NCBI GenBank assembly: GCA_951799405.1
Contig: OX637338.1
Span: forward strand, 6,572,001 to 6,636,000
Direction of reading: 5' to 3'
DNA: 64,000 bases
DNA from: Agapetus fuscipes
Lineage: Eukaryota; Arthropoda; Insecta; Trichoptera; Glossosomatidae
In this document: positions 42,966 through 54,624 of the stretch, in pieces
Position numbering within the stretch: position 1 is the stretch's first letter
Layout: the number at the start of each line of letters is the position of its first letter
Notes under the pieces: model-generated
The model's input: only the letters and a program-made list of their open reading frames with translations
What the model was told of the DNA's origin: nothing
The model's database searches: none
Made by a program: the position numbers and the translations under genes

Positions 42966-44099
42966 AGCGTACCTACATACCGCACGCTTAATAATAAAGA
43001 GCAATAACTCAAAAAATAGGAATGTTGGGAAATCACGTTTGAAGTTCAGACAACCAGTACAACTTGTATTGGATGAAAAAGGCGTTCAATGTTTTATCTC
43101 GGTCATATTCGTCCAAATAAAACGGCTGTCGCATTCTACCTATTCTTCTCGCATTGTTCTTGCGTTTTATAACAAAATCTCGATTTTTCCAATTTTCAAT
43201 TCCGATACAGGTATGTAATGAATTCAATTTTATTTCTGCTAAAGATTCTGCAGGGCATGTTTCATTATGAGGTCTCTACATAATTACTAAACAGAATGTG
43301 CGTACCAGTTAGCCGTGGGGCTAAGTCAACGTTCAATAAAAAACGTTGAATTCCTAATTTCGCCTTGACTAGAGAATGAATTTTCCATTACACGCGTGAT
43401 GCATACAAACCAGCGAATAGTACATATAAAAGTATTTCAGCTCACTCGATACATAAATCGTCAGTGTGTTTGTGTGTGTGTTTTCTTTTTCAAGCGTAGA
43501 TCTATTTTCATTCCAGAATCGTACGTCAAAGATAAACATAGATTACTGTTTTAATTTTAAAAATAATCTAAAATATATACTTGTTGTATTATATTGTAGC
43601 ATAACATTATTATCCTGCTGTGGTTTTGTTTATAATTATTTCCGTTTTTTTATCGTCTACAAAACATGATGTTATTAATTTATTACTGAAATTTTCCTTA
43701 CAATCGTGGAAATAAAGGTTCAGCAAAAGAGTAATAGGGAAATTCAATCGTATTATTTTTTCTTAGGAATGTAATACGGAAACAATTAGTGAACTTAAAA
43801 CATCTATACTTAATCGAAGTTGCAATTATAAATTAACATGTACGATTTAAGATACGTGAAAATTTGATGTAGGTACATAAGATGTTAAACCTCAAGTTAA
43901 GACTTCGAACTCAAACATCTCACCAAAAAATGTACGGAATCTAAAACGACGCGTTGTTGACGAGAAATGAGTGACGGTTTGTATTTTTAACATTTTTTGA
44001 GTGAACGGTATGATTAAGTTTTTCCGCAAAAGTTTTCAACAGGAGGGACTGAACATTATTCAATATAATGATTGTTCAAGTAGCAACTTACAATATATT
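42966..44099. other. No gene; family P MITE trace at about 43905-44050
   Basis: acttcgaactcaaaca and acggtatgattaagttttt are its inverted ends. GT repeats at 43460. The rest is unassigned. Confidence 0.45.
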
Positions 44100-44541
44100 C
44101 GGTGAGCGCCGTTTTTGTGTAAATTACACCTCATAGCCCTCTGCAAGCTTGGTCATTGCTATAGAAAGCCCCAATTCTCAAGCAAGACCCAGTTGCTGTA
44201 AAGCTGCGAAAACTCAGCTTCATACCCGTTTTGTTTATACATTTCTATCCGGGGAAGCATATTACAGAACGCTCATGCAATGCTATAATTTTTTTGTAGC
44301 GGAAAGCCTTCCCGATGGTCGTGACCCGACCCAGCAGTGATTCTAGTTCTTCCTGTTCATCCACTAGAGGAAACGCAAGGCTGGATGGACCTTTGTTGAC
44401 CGGTCTTTTGTGAATGTACATGAACATTTTCAACCAAGTGAAGAGCTTAATTGAATTTTTGTGCTTCGCTAGATTTCGAATCCGACCACGCCCATCTGTT
44501 TACGAGCCAGAAGCGCTAACCACTGGACTACGGACCGCAGT
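44100..44541 (-). repeat. Family C SINE, copy 4, with internal insertion
   Basis: Type 1 tail and body 44100-44215, body remainder 44376-44462, tRNA-like head 44466-44541 (gcggtccgtagtccagtgg on the minus strand). 44216-44375 is foreign to the family and unidentified. Confidence 0.7.
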
Positions 44542-45207
44542 TGTTAAAACTACTCGAAAACTATAGGCAGTTACTATCTGTAAAAAAAACAGCTTTTCCC
44601 ACATAAACCGTGTAAGTTTTATCACCCTCCCTTCAAGTAGGATGACCTCTTTAAAATAATGTCTCTCTCAGAGAAAAGGAGTTGTTCCGGTCAAATAAAC
44701 TACGTAGCATTTTTCTTCCGAGAAGACCGTAAAAGTCTGGAAATTTAATGAACACAATTTTTCACTCCAAGTACCGTCACTTTGCAGAACTTCACAATAT
44801 CTGGGATTCTTTTTGATTTCATGAATAATCAAGTGAGATATTTTTGAAAAACTTCTTATGCTTACAAATTTCTTGTGCACGTTTTTTAAACAGTGCCAAG
44901 TATTTTTCTTTGTGTTTAACATTTTTTTTGTTTCATAAGAACAGAGTTAAGTTGGGTATTAACTCAACAAGCCATTCCTAGGAAAAACACAGTCGGAATT
45001 ATGCTGGAATAGGATTTTTACCAGATTGCTTGTATGTTGTTCTTATTCAATTATTGGAAAACGCCGATGTTGGGTAAACAGATTTTCTGCTTACTTTCAT
45101 ACGTTAACATTTTTTCATCACATTGAATTCTAGAACAAGAAAATGTTGACCGAATTTTTTTTTGACACTCTCTTTATGGTTATAAGTATTCAAAAATAAA
45201 ATCAGGT
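44542..45207. other. No gene seen
   Basis: An 84-codon minus frame (44668-44922) shows no family motif. Confidence 0.45.
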
Positions 45208-45440
45208 AATTGGTTTGATTCCCTCTGGAGCACAAAAAAATATCATTCAAGTTTCACAAACCCTTTTCGCTGAGTTGAAAAATTCGTGTGCCTTTACCAA
45301 AGACCTGTCACCAAATGTCCATTCAGCCTTACAGAAAGGGTGTTGAAGAGAGAATTGGCGCTTTCTTTAACTGTGACCAAGCTTACAGATGTGATTTACA
45401 CAAAAACAGCGATCACCAAATAAACCATCTCAATATGTGT
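45208..45440 (+). repeat. Family C SINE, copy 5 (tail type 1)
   Basis: ggtttgattccctctggagc is the end of the tRNA-like head; body and tail follow to cagcgatcaccaaataaacc. Confidence 0.7.
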
Positions 45441-46165
45441 TTATTTATATTTCGACATAAACATATTTAACATTTCAACAGAATCAAAAGTCTTCGTCAC
45501 TTTGTTTCATGTATGATAAATAATACCTATCTACTCCTTCAGAATTCGCATTTGAATATTGAAATATTAATTTTCATTCTTTGAAAACACGAAACCTCGA
45601 AAGTTTTAATACGTACATGTTCTTGCAAATAGATCCTTCACCTCTCATTTCTACCTTGTATTAAAAGCGTTGTTTGTCTTGCATCTCCAATACCCCAACC
45701 AAAAAACTGTACGTTTAAACTCAACCATGGCGTTTTACTAAAAATTGAAACGTCCACTAAAAGCGCTGCATGATTTTCCATACATTTTTTGGTAGAATTC
45801 TATGATTCAGTTTGACAGTGAAGTCTTATAGTTGGACTGCAGGTCTTTGACTGCGTCGCAACGCCTTCAGGTACAGGGCGTTGACCCGCCGGGACGCGCG
45901 GACGTCGCTATTTCGATCGCGCGTTCGACTCGTGCGATGCATGGATACAGATTCAGGCCCTGAAATGAATGCCAAGGGCCAAGATGCGACTATTTCCAGT
46001 GCACTCCGAGCTTCCTGCAGCACATTGTAAGCCAAACAGCATTCTTTCCGTGTCTTCCTATCGGTGTTTTGTCAAATCAGTCTAAAGCAATGGGACCCAT
46101 CGCATATCTCACTTCAAAACTTATTTACTTAGTCCATATTCTTGAATTATCTTAGTCTTAGTTAC
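45441..46165. other. No gene; family P MITE at about 45705-45843
   Basis: cgtttaaactcaaccatgg marks the left arm. 45845-46030 is locally GC-rich (cgccgggacgcgcggacgtc) with a 69-codon minus frame of no recognised family; it may be part of another element. Confidence 0.45.
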
Positions 46166-46169
46166 TTTG

Positions 46170-46425
46170 GTAAGTAATGCAGCATTTGTAATCGCAAAAT
46201 TACACGTGTCTGTTAGTGGGCATGCATTTGATATGAATTTTAAGTGTTAATGTAAATTTGCAACTAAGATTATAGATTATATGGGTATTGATTCCATTCT
46301 TTGACTTAAGGTTGGTATGAGGGTGACTACTCTTACTGCAAAAAGTGGTTCACTTTACCAATGTCACCCCTGTTTCAGGAGAGGTCGGTAAAAGTTGCAG
46401 TTCATTTGAGGTTTTTGTAAGGTTG
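46170..46425 (+). repeat. Family B pieces, copies 22 and 23
   Basis: A 3' half (46170-46283) is followed directly by a 5' half (46292-46425), as if a tail-to-head pair had lost its outer parts. Confidence 0.75.
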
Positions 46426-46787
46426 CATGAATTTTTGTGACCTTTCCTTGAAAAATATTGATACCCTTATTTTTCAACCGAGCTACGAACATTTTTAGAA
46501 AATTAAATTATAATTTTATTGCGTTTTACCTGAAATTGCAAGTATTGTTTTTTAGAAAAAAGTCTCTGATCTTTAACTCTACTCCAGGTTTTCGTTCTAA
46601 GGAATGATGTTTTGTATATGGCCCCTCTAAAAACCCAATTTGAAATTGTAATTTTCTTTTCTGAGCTCCGCTTTGTGAGTTTTATTATTCACTTTTCCAG
46701 ACGTACCAGTCACCTGACGCAAATATTCCATCATTTTTTCATATTATTCTTGTTTTATGTCTCCAGCTTAACGGTAAAACTAAAAAA

Positions 46788-47535
46788 GAACTGATTCACT
46801 GATTTGTGAAATCGTGGATAAAACATTTTATTGGGTGTAACATCTAATGGTAAGTGAACTAATTATACAACAATGCTCATGACAAACTTCATCGGAAGTT
46901 AATATAAAAATCCTGTGGATTACTACAGGATTATCATCCTTTTTTTGTGTTTTCTCTCGTAGAAAATAGAAAAAAGGTGCATTTATCTAAGAAATCCATG
47001 ATAGCTTTATAAGTCGCTTAGTCAGGTATCGATATATCGATACCTTAAAGGAATTCCTGTCCTGCCGCCATTCCTCTAGGGGTGGCCGGTACCTCCACAC
47101 AAGTGCCTCCACTTGACTCTGTCTTTGCATACTTCTTTCATCTCATTTAATTTCATCACTCTTTTCATGCATGCTCTTCTCTTGTTTCCACTACACTGTA
47201 AATTCCATTCATTCGCAATCTCACTTATCGGATCAATCCATTCTTTCCTAGGTCTTCCCCTTCAACGCGTACCTATTACATTCCCTAATATAAATATTCC
47301 CTTAGATAAACTGAATAAATGATATACGAAGCTATCATAGGTTTCTAAGATAAATGCACCTTTTTCCTATATTCTATGAGAAAAAACACACAAAAAGTGT
47401 GTAAAACTCATGTGGTTTAGAAGTTTTTAAAGGCAAGTTCTTTATAATTAGTTCACTTACTACGAGAAACTACACCAAATAAAAGGTTGAATAGAAGATT
47501 TATCACAATAAGTGAATCAGCACTTATTCACTTTT
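46788..47535. repeat. Inverted pair of family G repeats around a LINE remnant
   Basis: Left arm 46788-47050 and right arm 47335-47535 are reverse complements by eye (gtaagtgaactaattat, aaaaaggtgcatttatct). Could be one foldback element or two insertions. Confidence 0.6.
47052..47325 (-). pseudogene. Decayed non-LTR element fragment
   Basis: Minus-strand RGRPRKEWIDPISEIANEW, then MKEVCKDRVKWRHLCGG, a C-terminal piece commonly found in insect endonuclease/RT proteins. Frames are broken. Confidence 0.5.
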
Positions 47536-47814
47536 ACCTTTAAGGTGGCGATATTTAGATATACCTATACATTTAAATATCGCAGACGGTACTTTAAATA
47601 TATATGGTTGTAAATCAAATGGACAAAAATCCATATGAACCTTTTCAACAATGAATAAATCATACATTCAAAATCATCCATTGATATCAAGCGCGTATAA
47701 AAGTTGTGAACATATTCTATCAAAATTGACTGTCAGTAAAAGTTCAAGGGCATCCAATTTTATTTCATTCAATCTCACTTCAAATTGAAACTAACTTTAT
47801 TTAAAAGCCGATCA

Positions 47815-48015
47815 TGAATACAACTGTAACTGTTACTCCGTCACCATTTCGCTGGGGGTGACCAGGGCCTCTGCAGATTTGCCTCCATTTATTCCTATCT
47901 TTGCATACCTCTTTTAATTCATCACCTTTTTCATACATTTCCTTTTTCTAAATGCTTTTTGGATATCCCATTCTTTAACAATTTCCCCAGCTATAACAAA
48001 TTCTTTTTTTTTTAA
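47815..48015 (-). pseudogene. Second decayed fragment of the same non-LTR family
   Basis: GEIVKEWDIQKAFRKRKCMK, then after a frameshift LKEVCKDRNKWRQICRG; clearly parallel to the 47.1-kb fragment. Confidence 0.5.
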
Positions 48016-48383
48016 TTTTAATGCACATACATCATAGAGGTATTTAATTTTATGTAACCAAATGAGTATACAAGTCATAACAGCCATTGTTTCCAAATAT
48101 ATGTTTGTTAACATTAATGAAACGAATATGCAATGTTTTAATTTAAACAATAACATAACTTTATAATTGTTTTAACTTGGCAGAATAACATTTCGATGTA
48201 CTCTGTTTATAAGGGTGGGGGCAGTGAAAACTTCCCTGAATTAATTAAGCAGATGTTTCAGCATCATAAAAGATCTTTAATCCCTGTTTGTTTTAGATTA
48301 TCAATTTCATACGACAAAATGTTTCATATGACACTGCAAAATATTTTCGGTAGAAAATTATATAATTTGTAGAGTCAATAGTT

Positions 48384-48577
48384 TTTTTTAGAAATCCTGT
48401 GCGGTAGACTCCCTAGATTTCAGAGACTCTATGGGTCTATGACAGTTGTTGTAGTGCCGCAAAGGTGTTGAGCATATTTGAAAATATAAATGGTATACTT
48501 TTTGTGCTCCGCCGGGATTCGAACCCACAGCCTTCCATTTACGAGTCGAAGTTTTGCCACTGGACTACGGACCGGAC
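48384..48577 (-). repeat. Family C SINE, copy 6 (tail type 2, body deleted)
   Basis: tRNA-like head (ggtccgtagtccagtggc; gtgggttcgaatcccgg) joined almost directly to the type 2 tail; the middle is deleted. Gives an uninterrupted version of the hAT target site (gttgtagtgccgc). Confidence 0.8.
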
Positions 48578-48833
48578 AGTTGAATGTCTATCACAGATTC
48601 TGCACCTATTTTATAGGATGGTACGAGAATCGATAAAGATAACATTTACATCCATATGATTCTCGTCACATTTCCATAATCGAATGTCAGAATAGATTCC
48701 ATCAGCAATATTAATGTTTTTTAATAAACTGGCAAACAACAGTGTCATAAAATAATACTATAAGATAATGTCTAGTTCTACTAAGCTTCACATTTAGTAA
48801 TAATACTATAAAATAATGTCTAGCTCTACTAAG

Positions 48834-49378
48834 CTTCACATTTAGTGTAACTCCTTGCCGCGTTGTTTTATTTTTACAGGTGAGGATTTATTACTCGTAT
48901 TCCTTGACTTATAGGTTGGTATGAGGCTGACCACCCATACTGTAAAAAATGGTTCACTTTGCCAATGTCACCCCTGTTTCAGGGAATGTCGGCAAGAGTT
49001 GCAGAGCTTATGTTCATTTGAGGTTTGGATTTTATTTGTAAGTACACAATCAGCATTTGTAAGCGCGAACTACACGTGTTTGTTTGTGGGCATACATCTG
49101 AGAGCTTTGAATGAATATATCCTTGCAACTTAGATTATAGATTATAGAGGAGGTCAGCCTTACGCCAACCACTTCAAATAAATTGGGGGTGTCCCAGCTC
49201 CCAAGAGGGTTAATACACATTTCATGTGAAGGCTGAGTAAACCTGACCGGTATTTCGTTTTTGGGTTTGAAATAAACAGCGAAACGGAAAATCACTTCTG
49301 ACATCCTCGGTGGGATTCGAACTCGAGCTCTCGACATGGAATTGAAGCACTCTACCAACTGAGCTATCGACCGGGCCG
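48834..49378 (-). repeat. Family A SINE, copy 2, split by family B copy 24
   Basis: Family A 3' part at 48834-48897 and 5' part with tRNA-like head at 49147-49378. The SINE between has opposite orientation; gagga occurs at both junctions as a possible target duplication. Confidence 0.85.
48897..49146 (+). repeat. Family B SINE-like element, copy 24
   Basis: Full length and close to the consensus, ending gattatagattatag. Nested, so younger than family A here. Confidence 0.9.
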
Positions 49379-49964
49379 TGTCTCGGACCCGGAAGCTGTC
49401 TATTAAAACGATTTGAGAAACGTTAAACTCACATGCACAAGACCCAAAGCTAATTTTACCCATAGTGCATAAGATCGCGAGGTATTTATAAAAATAATCG
49501 GCTTTATTCATAAGATTTTGAATCAAAACAACTACTTTTTTGTATGACAACACTAGCACTAAGCCGGATTTCTTATTATAACCATTTTATAAAAAAGAGG
49601 GATATATTGTATTAGTCTGCCACAATATTGCAGGGGATCATCTATGTCCAACGAGTAAATTTAATAATTCAGTCCGGATCGAGATACCATTTACATAAAA
49701 TATTCAAACATATTTTTTGTAAACTTGTGGGATTTTAGTTTTATTTTCACTACGCATCCCAAGAAGTTATAATGTACGCTTTTTTTATTTTTATTTATAA
49801 CATTTTATGCATTCTACTCGCATTTTTATCCGTACGCATTTCCTGTAATTACCTGAAATTAACATAACAGTTAATATTATTAGAAAACATTTTCTTACTC
49901 ATTTGAGGGATCTACACAAACGCCACAATAAATAAACATCGATTTATCATTTAATATTCATTCA
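49379..49964. other. No gene seen
   Basis: AT-rich intron sequence. Confidence 0.5.
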
Positions 49965-50079
49965 GGGTTATTCACAAATCATTTGATCCATAGCTGATCT
50001 ACGGAACATCGATATTTTGTATGGAAAGTTCACTATAGGTTGCGGATGAGCCATTGCTTTGCTGTATGAGAATAACACC
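49965..50079. mobile_element. 'ctattcaca' MITE, copy 2
   Basis: gggttattcacaaatcattt at the left, atgagaataacacc at the right. Confidence 0.6.
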
Positions 50080-50443
50080 GATTGTCCTTTGTTCATATTG
50101 CGTAAACAAATGGTTTATTCATCTTTCTTGAATATAAAATAGCATTGAATAATTTAATCGGATGGAATCAAAAACAGCAATCTAGGGTTTATGGATGTGA
50201 AATAAATATATGAAAAAGCAGGAAATCTTTTTCTCATCGTTCCCATATAATTATTTGTTTGTCTTAAAAATTCCTAGATTGCTGTGTTTGATTCTTTACG
50301 ACTCAATCATAACCTAAGGTTAACTGGTAGTAGGTAATGTCAAAATGCCTTGTTAATAATGTATTCATGTGAACACGATTATAATTTTTGCAGTGTATGT
50401 ACTATGTAATCAATGGGAATAAAAACAATATGAACGCTTACTG

Positions 50444-50543
50444 TGTTATTCATTCACATATAATCTATGGCTCAGCCGCCACCTAACGTAAATTTTCCAT
50501 GCAAAAAAACGATGATCAATGGATCAAATGTTGCGAATGGCCC
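50444..50543. mobile_element. 'ctattcaca' MITE, copy 3
   Basis: tgttattcattcacata to gttgcgaatggccc. Confidence 0.55.
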
Positions 50544-50582
50544 TTTTAGATTTTTTATTGAAACAATATGAAAACGACATTG

Positions 50583-50680
50583 TTAAAATGTGATATTAAA
50601 CTACGTTAAAGAAAAAATAATTTTATTTTAAAAAAATGGATTTTCACTGTGTGAACACACAAACCCTACAAAATCTTGTT
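50583..50680 (+). mobile_element. PLE terminal fragment with start codons
   Basis: taaactacgttaaagaaaaa then ATGgattttcactgtgtgaa, the PLE N-terminal codons, ending at the same ctacaaaatctt as other copies. One amino acid changed near the start. Confidence 0.65.
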
Positions 50681-50734
50681 AAAATGTGTTTTCTTTTATA
50701 CACGGCAGGCCACAAATACCTATATTACAGTTTT

Positions 50735-50865
50735 TGATCTATTTTTATAGTTTCTGATCTATTTTTATAGTTTTGTCTATGGTTTGTATTTTTGTTTATG
50801 CTCTGTATTTTTCTATTATGGTTTATATTTTTATCAATGGTCCATATTTTTGTTTATTTAAATTA
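50735..50865. repeat. Degenerate tandem repeat, 20-30-bp units
   Basis: Repeats of gatctatttttatagttt and tggtttgtatttttgttt. Confidence 0.6.
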
Positions 50866-51077
50866 TTGCACTCAACTGTCAGGTAAAAATGATAACCTAT
50901 TAACTGAATACGTCCATAAATATCTTTGTAAAATGACACTTTTTTCTTCAAAACTTCGTCAAGATCATAATTAATGCATTGTTGTCAATAAAAAAAGTGA
51001 ACTTTAAAATACTCTTATCATTTGAAGACCTTATTTCCTAACACAATAAGGAATTTCGGCTGTAGACATAGCCAGTA

Positions 51078-51371
51078 GGGGGCCGTCCATAAATTACGTC
51101 ATCGATTTTGGCCGATTTTCGACCCCCCCCCCCCCCCTACAATCATCCTATAGTCATTATCTAATGACCCCCCTCCCCCCCCTCTTGCTGTAATAATGGA
51201 TGAGCTTAATAATTAATAATGTTACATTACTTGCATACTATTTTGGATATTGTGTAAAAATTGGTATTTACAAGAACGACGTCACTTCTGGGACTCGTAC
51301 ATCATTTACCATCATCCGCGGACCAGACCCCCCCCCCCTAAATGCGAATGACGTAATATATGGACAGCCCC
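51078..51371. mobile_element. 294-bp MITE with TA target duplication
   Basis: Ends GGGGGCCGTCCATAAATTA and the inverted form of GGGGCTGTCCATATATTA, with ACGTCAT following in both arms; TA on each side (51076-51077, 51372-51373). The TA duplication suggests Tc1/mariner mobilisation. Interior has several long C runs (51123-51136 and others). Confidence 0.8.
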
Positions 51372-51460
51372 TAGGCCAACAATTATCTAGGATACTGAGA
51401 AGCAATATGAAAGCCAGTTGAAGTTCTCCAAGATAGACAATAGACAATTAGCATAATCCA

Positions 51461-51795
51461 TCATCTAAGTTGCAAAGATTCAAACTTCACACACTCTCAT
51501 AAGCAACCACGTGTTAATTCAAATGAACCTTAACCATTCCACACTTACCACCTTTTCTGTAAACATGAAAACGTTGGCAAATGTGATCTACTTTTTTTAA
51601 ACACAATTTTCGGCCTCACACTTAATGTCAACCCTATTTCAAGGAAAGTTGGCAAGAGTTGCAGGGTTTATGTCTTTATAAGGTTTGAGTCTTATTTGTT
51701 ACCTACCATAGAGTGTACCTACACATGCAGCACTTTTGTTTTTGAAATTGCGTTGAGTGTTATTAAATATTTGCAACTTAGATAAAATATCATAA
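51461..51795. repeat. Family B pieces, copies 25 (-) and 26 (+), head to head
   Basis: 51461-51600 antisense 3' part, 51602-51795 sense part with catgtcaaccctatttc. Both old. Confidence 0.65.
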
Positions 51796-51802
51796 GCAAC
51801 AT

Positions 51803-52180
51803 TGGGCGTGGTCAGTGCTTGGATGGGTAACCGCTCAGGTTCACCGCGTGTCGTTGGCATCTTGGACCGGTCCGTAGTCCGTAGTGGCAACACTTCGGAC
51901 TTGTAAATGGAAGGTTGTGGATTCGGATCCCGGCGGAGCACAAAAATATACCATTTATATTTCGAATGTGCTCTTTGCTGGGTTGAAAAATTCATAAACC
52001 TTTACCAATGACCGGTCACCAAAGGTCCATCCAGCCTTACAGCAACTGGGTCTTGCTGAGTATTGGCGCTTTGTAGCGACGACCAAGCTCGTACACCTCT
52101 GCGGCACTACAACAAGTCTCATAGACCCCTAGAGTCTTTAGAATCTAGGGAGTCTCCCGCACAGGATTTCTTAAAAAAAA
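51803..52180 (+). repeat. Composite SINE: 5S-rRNA-derived piece + tRNA-like head + family C body, tail type 2
   Basis: 51803-51861 reads gggcgtggtcagtgcttgga, tgggtaaccgctcagg and caccgcgtgtcgttggca, which is the 3' half of 5S rRNA including the box C promoter region. A tRNA-like head (ggtccgtagtcc...gattcggatcccgg) starts at 51868, followed by the family C body and the type 2 tail to gcacaggatttctta. A shorter 5S end (ccgcgtgtcgttggcatctt) precedes the head at 54257, so the join is inherited by the family. Confidence 0.8.
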
Positions 52181-52645
52181 ATACTTATCATAAACCTTGG
52201 ATTCGGAACATTTTCAAAATGGATGTTCTACATTTGATTTTTTATCGGCAGGTGAACGTCACACAACTATGTGACAACGGTTTTTTTGCAACGAATAACA
52301 GAATATTTTTAACATTTCCTCTAGCTGCCCGGCTGTGTAACGTTACATTTTTTTACGTTCAATTTGCGGGCTTCATTACACATTACATGCCGACAAAATA
52401 TCTCTAGAAAAATTTGAGCGAACAGAGCCAAAATTCAGCTTGCTTGACCGCCTCTAGGTCATTGGCAATCTTTCTCCAGCCGTGATGAAAAACAAATAGA
52501 AACTGTATTTTCGTCGGTTTTCCGTTAGAAGCGCACGCAAAGCCAGCACATGTTCCAAGATAAACAAACGTCATCCTTTGTTTACAAACACACAAGGACA
52601 AGTTATTGTTTCTGACATGTGTGGTGAAGAGTCAATAATTACCAA
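52181..52645. other. No gene seen
   Basis: Contains gtcacacaactatgtgac (about 52259), a short inverted repeat. Open frames here are not convincing. Confidence 0.45.
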
Positions 52646-52800
52646 CAGTACTCCAAGTATAGCATTTTACGTTCCAACTCAACCATAGAAGTATTGAAAG
52701 TAAGGCACTCACTAGAGACGCTATTTTAGTTTCCATATTTTTTTTGTGAACGTATATAAAACGTTGAATATAAACGTAATGCTTTATACTCGGAGTACAG
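52646..52800. mobile_element. Family P palindromic MITE, best-preserved copy
   Basis: Ends cagtactccaagtatagc and the inverse of gctttatactcggagtacag; about 155 bp. Inner sequence ccaactcaaccatag / tagtttccatattttt matches the satellite monomer at 37650-38490. Confidence 0.75.
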
Positions 52801-53035
52801 GTGCTTGTTCACACATGGTAGCTGCCAATTCTCTCACTGCACGGGCAAATTTACACTTTATGTGGGAAGAATACGTTTGAACAATCTTTCCATCAACAAA
52901 TTTACTTGTAAACGAAGGATTAACACAACGGATAAAAGTAAAAATAATCAGATATGATATGATATATTATGGTACTATTAATATTGTTCTAGATTAATGT
53001 AATAAATAATTATTATCTGATTTGCAAAACATTTA

Positions 53036-53075
53036 TAAGCAAAGCACTCTACCAACTGCGCTATCGATGCCACCC
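53036..53075 (-). repeat. Family A head fragment
   Basis: gcactctaccaactgcgcta is the reversed A-box region. Confidence 0.55.
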
Positions 53076-53112
53076 CTAGCGGAATGGCGACAGAGTTATA
53101 ATACAAAAACAA

Positions 53113-53333
53113 TTACATTTAAAATTCATATTAAATGCATTCCCATAATCAGACACTTGTAAGTTTGCGCTTACACATGCCGCATGTGGACTTTAACATA
53201 AAACCAAAATGTCAAATAAATATAAGCTGCTACTTTTGGCGACCTTCCTGAAACAGAAGTGACATTGGAAAAGTGAACCATTTTTTTACAGTATAGGTGG
53301 TCAGCTTTATACTAACCTACAAGTCAAGGAATA
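53113..53333 (-). repeat. Family B SINE-like element, copy 27
   Basis: Full body of the 'gcatgtggac' subtype; 3' tail lost. Confidence 0.8.
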
Positions 53334-54242
53334 CAGCTGTGCGTTCAAACAACCCATTATACAAACAATTTTCTTTTGTAATAAATTTAACATTTGTTTT
53401 TGTATCAAAGAGAACAATATAATGTTATTGCAAAAAAAAAACCTGAAAGGTAAATTAAAATGAATAATAAAAACTTATTACACAAGTCAAGTCACGTGTT
53501 TGTAACAAATGACGACAAAAGGAAACCTTTCGTTTTCATCAAAACTTTTTTAACGGATAAAAAGAAAAGAGTACATGTTTCTTTTTGCTAATCGTGTATT
53601 AAATATAAAATTTTGCTTATCTTCCACGACAATTTCAGTTTTTAATTCCAAATTTCATACTTTTTCAAAAATATTGTTTTCCTGTAAGCAATCTTTTCTA
53701 GAAATTATTTTTGCATCGAAGCTTCAAAGCCAAGAGATCGTGAGCTCTTATCCATCTCAGGTACGGAAATCAACTACCCGCCTTGCATACGTGTCCCGGC
53801 TTTTATACCTGCCACAGCCTTCAACCTTTCATGACATGCTCCTTCACTGTACCCAAAGTGTGACACTTTATATTCAAACTGTCCGAAAAATGTATGGCAA
53901 CTAACACTAACACTAGATACGCTTTATTGATTTCTATACATTTTTGTTAAAACGGTTTGGTAAAATTTTATACTCGAGGTAGTGATCCATTCGGCTTTCC
54001 ATCCAATTTTGTTCCTAGAGAAAATATAAGAGAGTAGATTATCTCGTGTCGGGAATGAATCTGATATTTCTATTAAAGTTTTGAAACATTTTTCTTCTTT
54101 TTTGGCATAGCCTGTGGATTTTCAATTATTTAATACATTAAAATACGCCCAAATATCTTTGAAATAAGAGCAGTCTTGATATTGTGAGTAAATCTTTTTT
54201 ATTAGCAAATTATAATAATTTTCAGAAAAATCATACATATAC
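53334..54242. other. No gene; family P MITE trace at about 53860-53985
   Basis: A 109-codon plus frame (53575-53904) runs partly into the MITE and has no family motif. Confidence 0.45.
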
Positions 54243-54256
54243 TATAGTACTATATA

Positions 54257-54597
54257 CCGCGTGTCGTTGGCATCTTGGACCGGTCCGTAGTCCAGTGGCA
54301 ACACTTCGGACTCGTAAATGGAAGGTTGTGGATTCGGATCCCGGTGGAGCACAAACAATATACTATTTATTTTTCCAAATATGTTCTTCGCTGGGTTAAA
54401 ACAAATCATAAAGCCTTTAAAAAAGACCGGTCACTTAAGGTCCATCCAGCCTTACAGCAACCGGGTCTTGCTTGAGTATTGGCGCTTTGTAGCGACGACC
54501 AAGCTCGTACACCTCTGCGACACTACAACAAGTGTCATAGACCCCTAGAGTCTCTAGAATCTAGGCAGTCTCCCGCACAGGATTTCTTAAAAAAATG
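54257..54597 (+). repeat. Family C SINE, copy 8 (full body, tail type 2, 5S remnant)
   Basis: Starts in the last 20 bases of the 5S-derived piece, then tRNA-like head, body and type 2 tail ending ggatttcttaaaaaaat. The cleanest copy in the window. Confidence 0.85.
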
Positions 54598-54624
54598 TTT
54601 GATCCTTATAATTTTACTTAATAC

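Noticed and set aside
45826..46035. 69-codon minus-strand frame in a GC-rich patch
   Set aside because: Locally GC-rich but overlaps a MITE end and shows no recognisable domain.
51803..51861. Real 5S rRNA gene
   Set aside because: Only the 3' half is present and it is fused to a SINE head.
52063..52407. 114-codon plus-strand frame
   Set aside because: Starts inside the SINE body and tail; chance extension.
53575..53904. 109-codon plus-strand frame as a gene
   Set aside because: AT-rich, no motif, no splice context, and its end overlaps a MITE.
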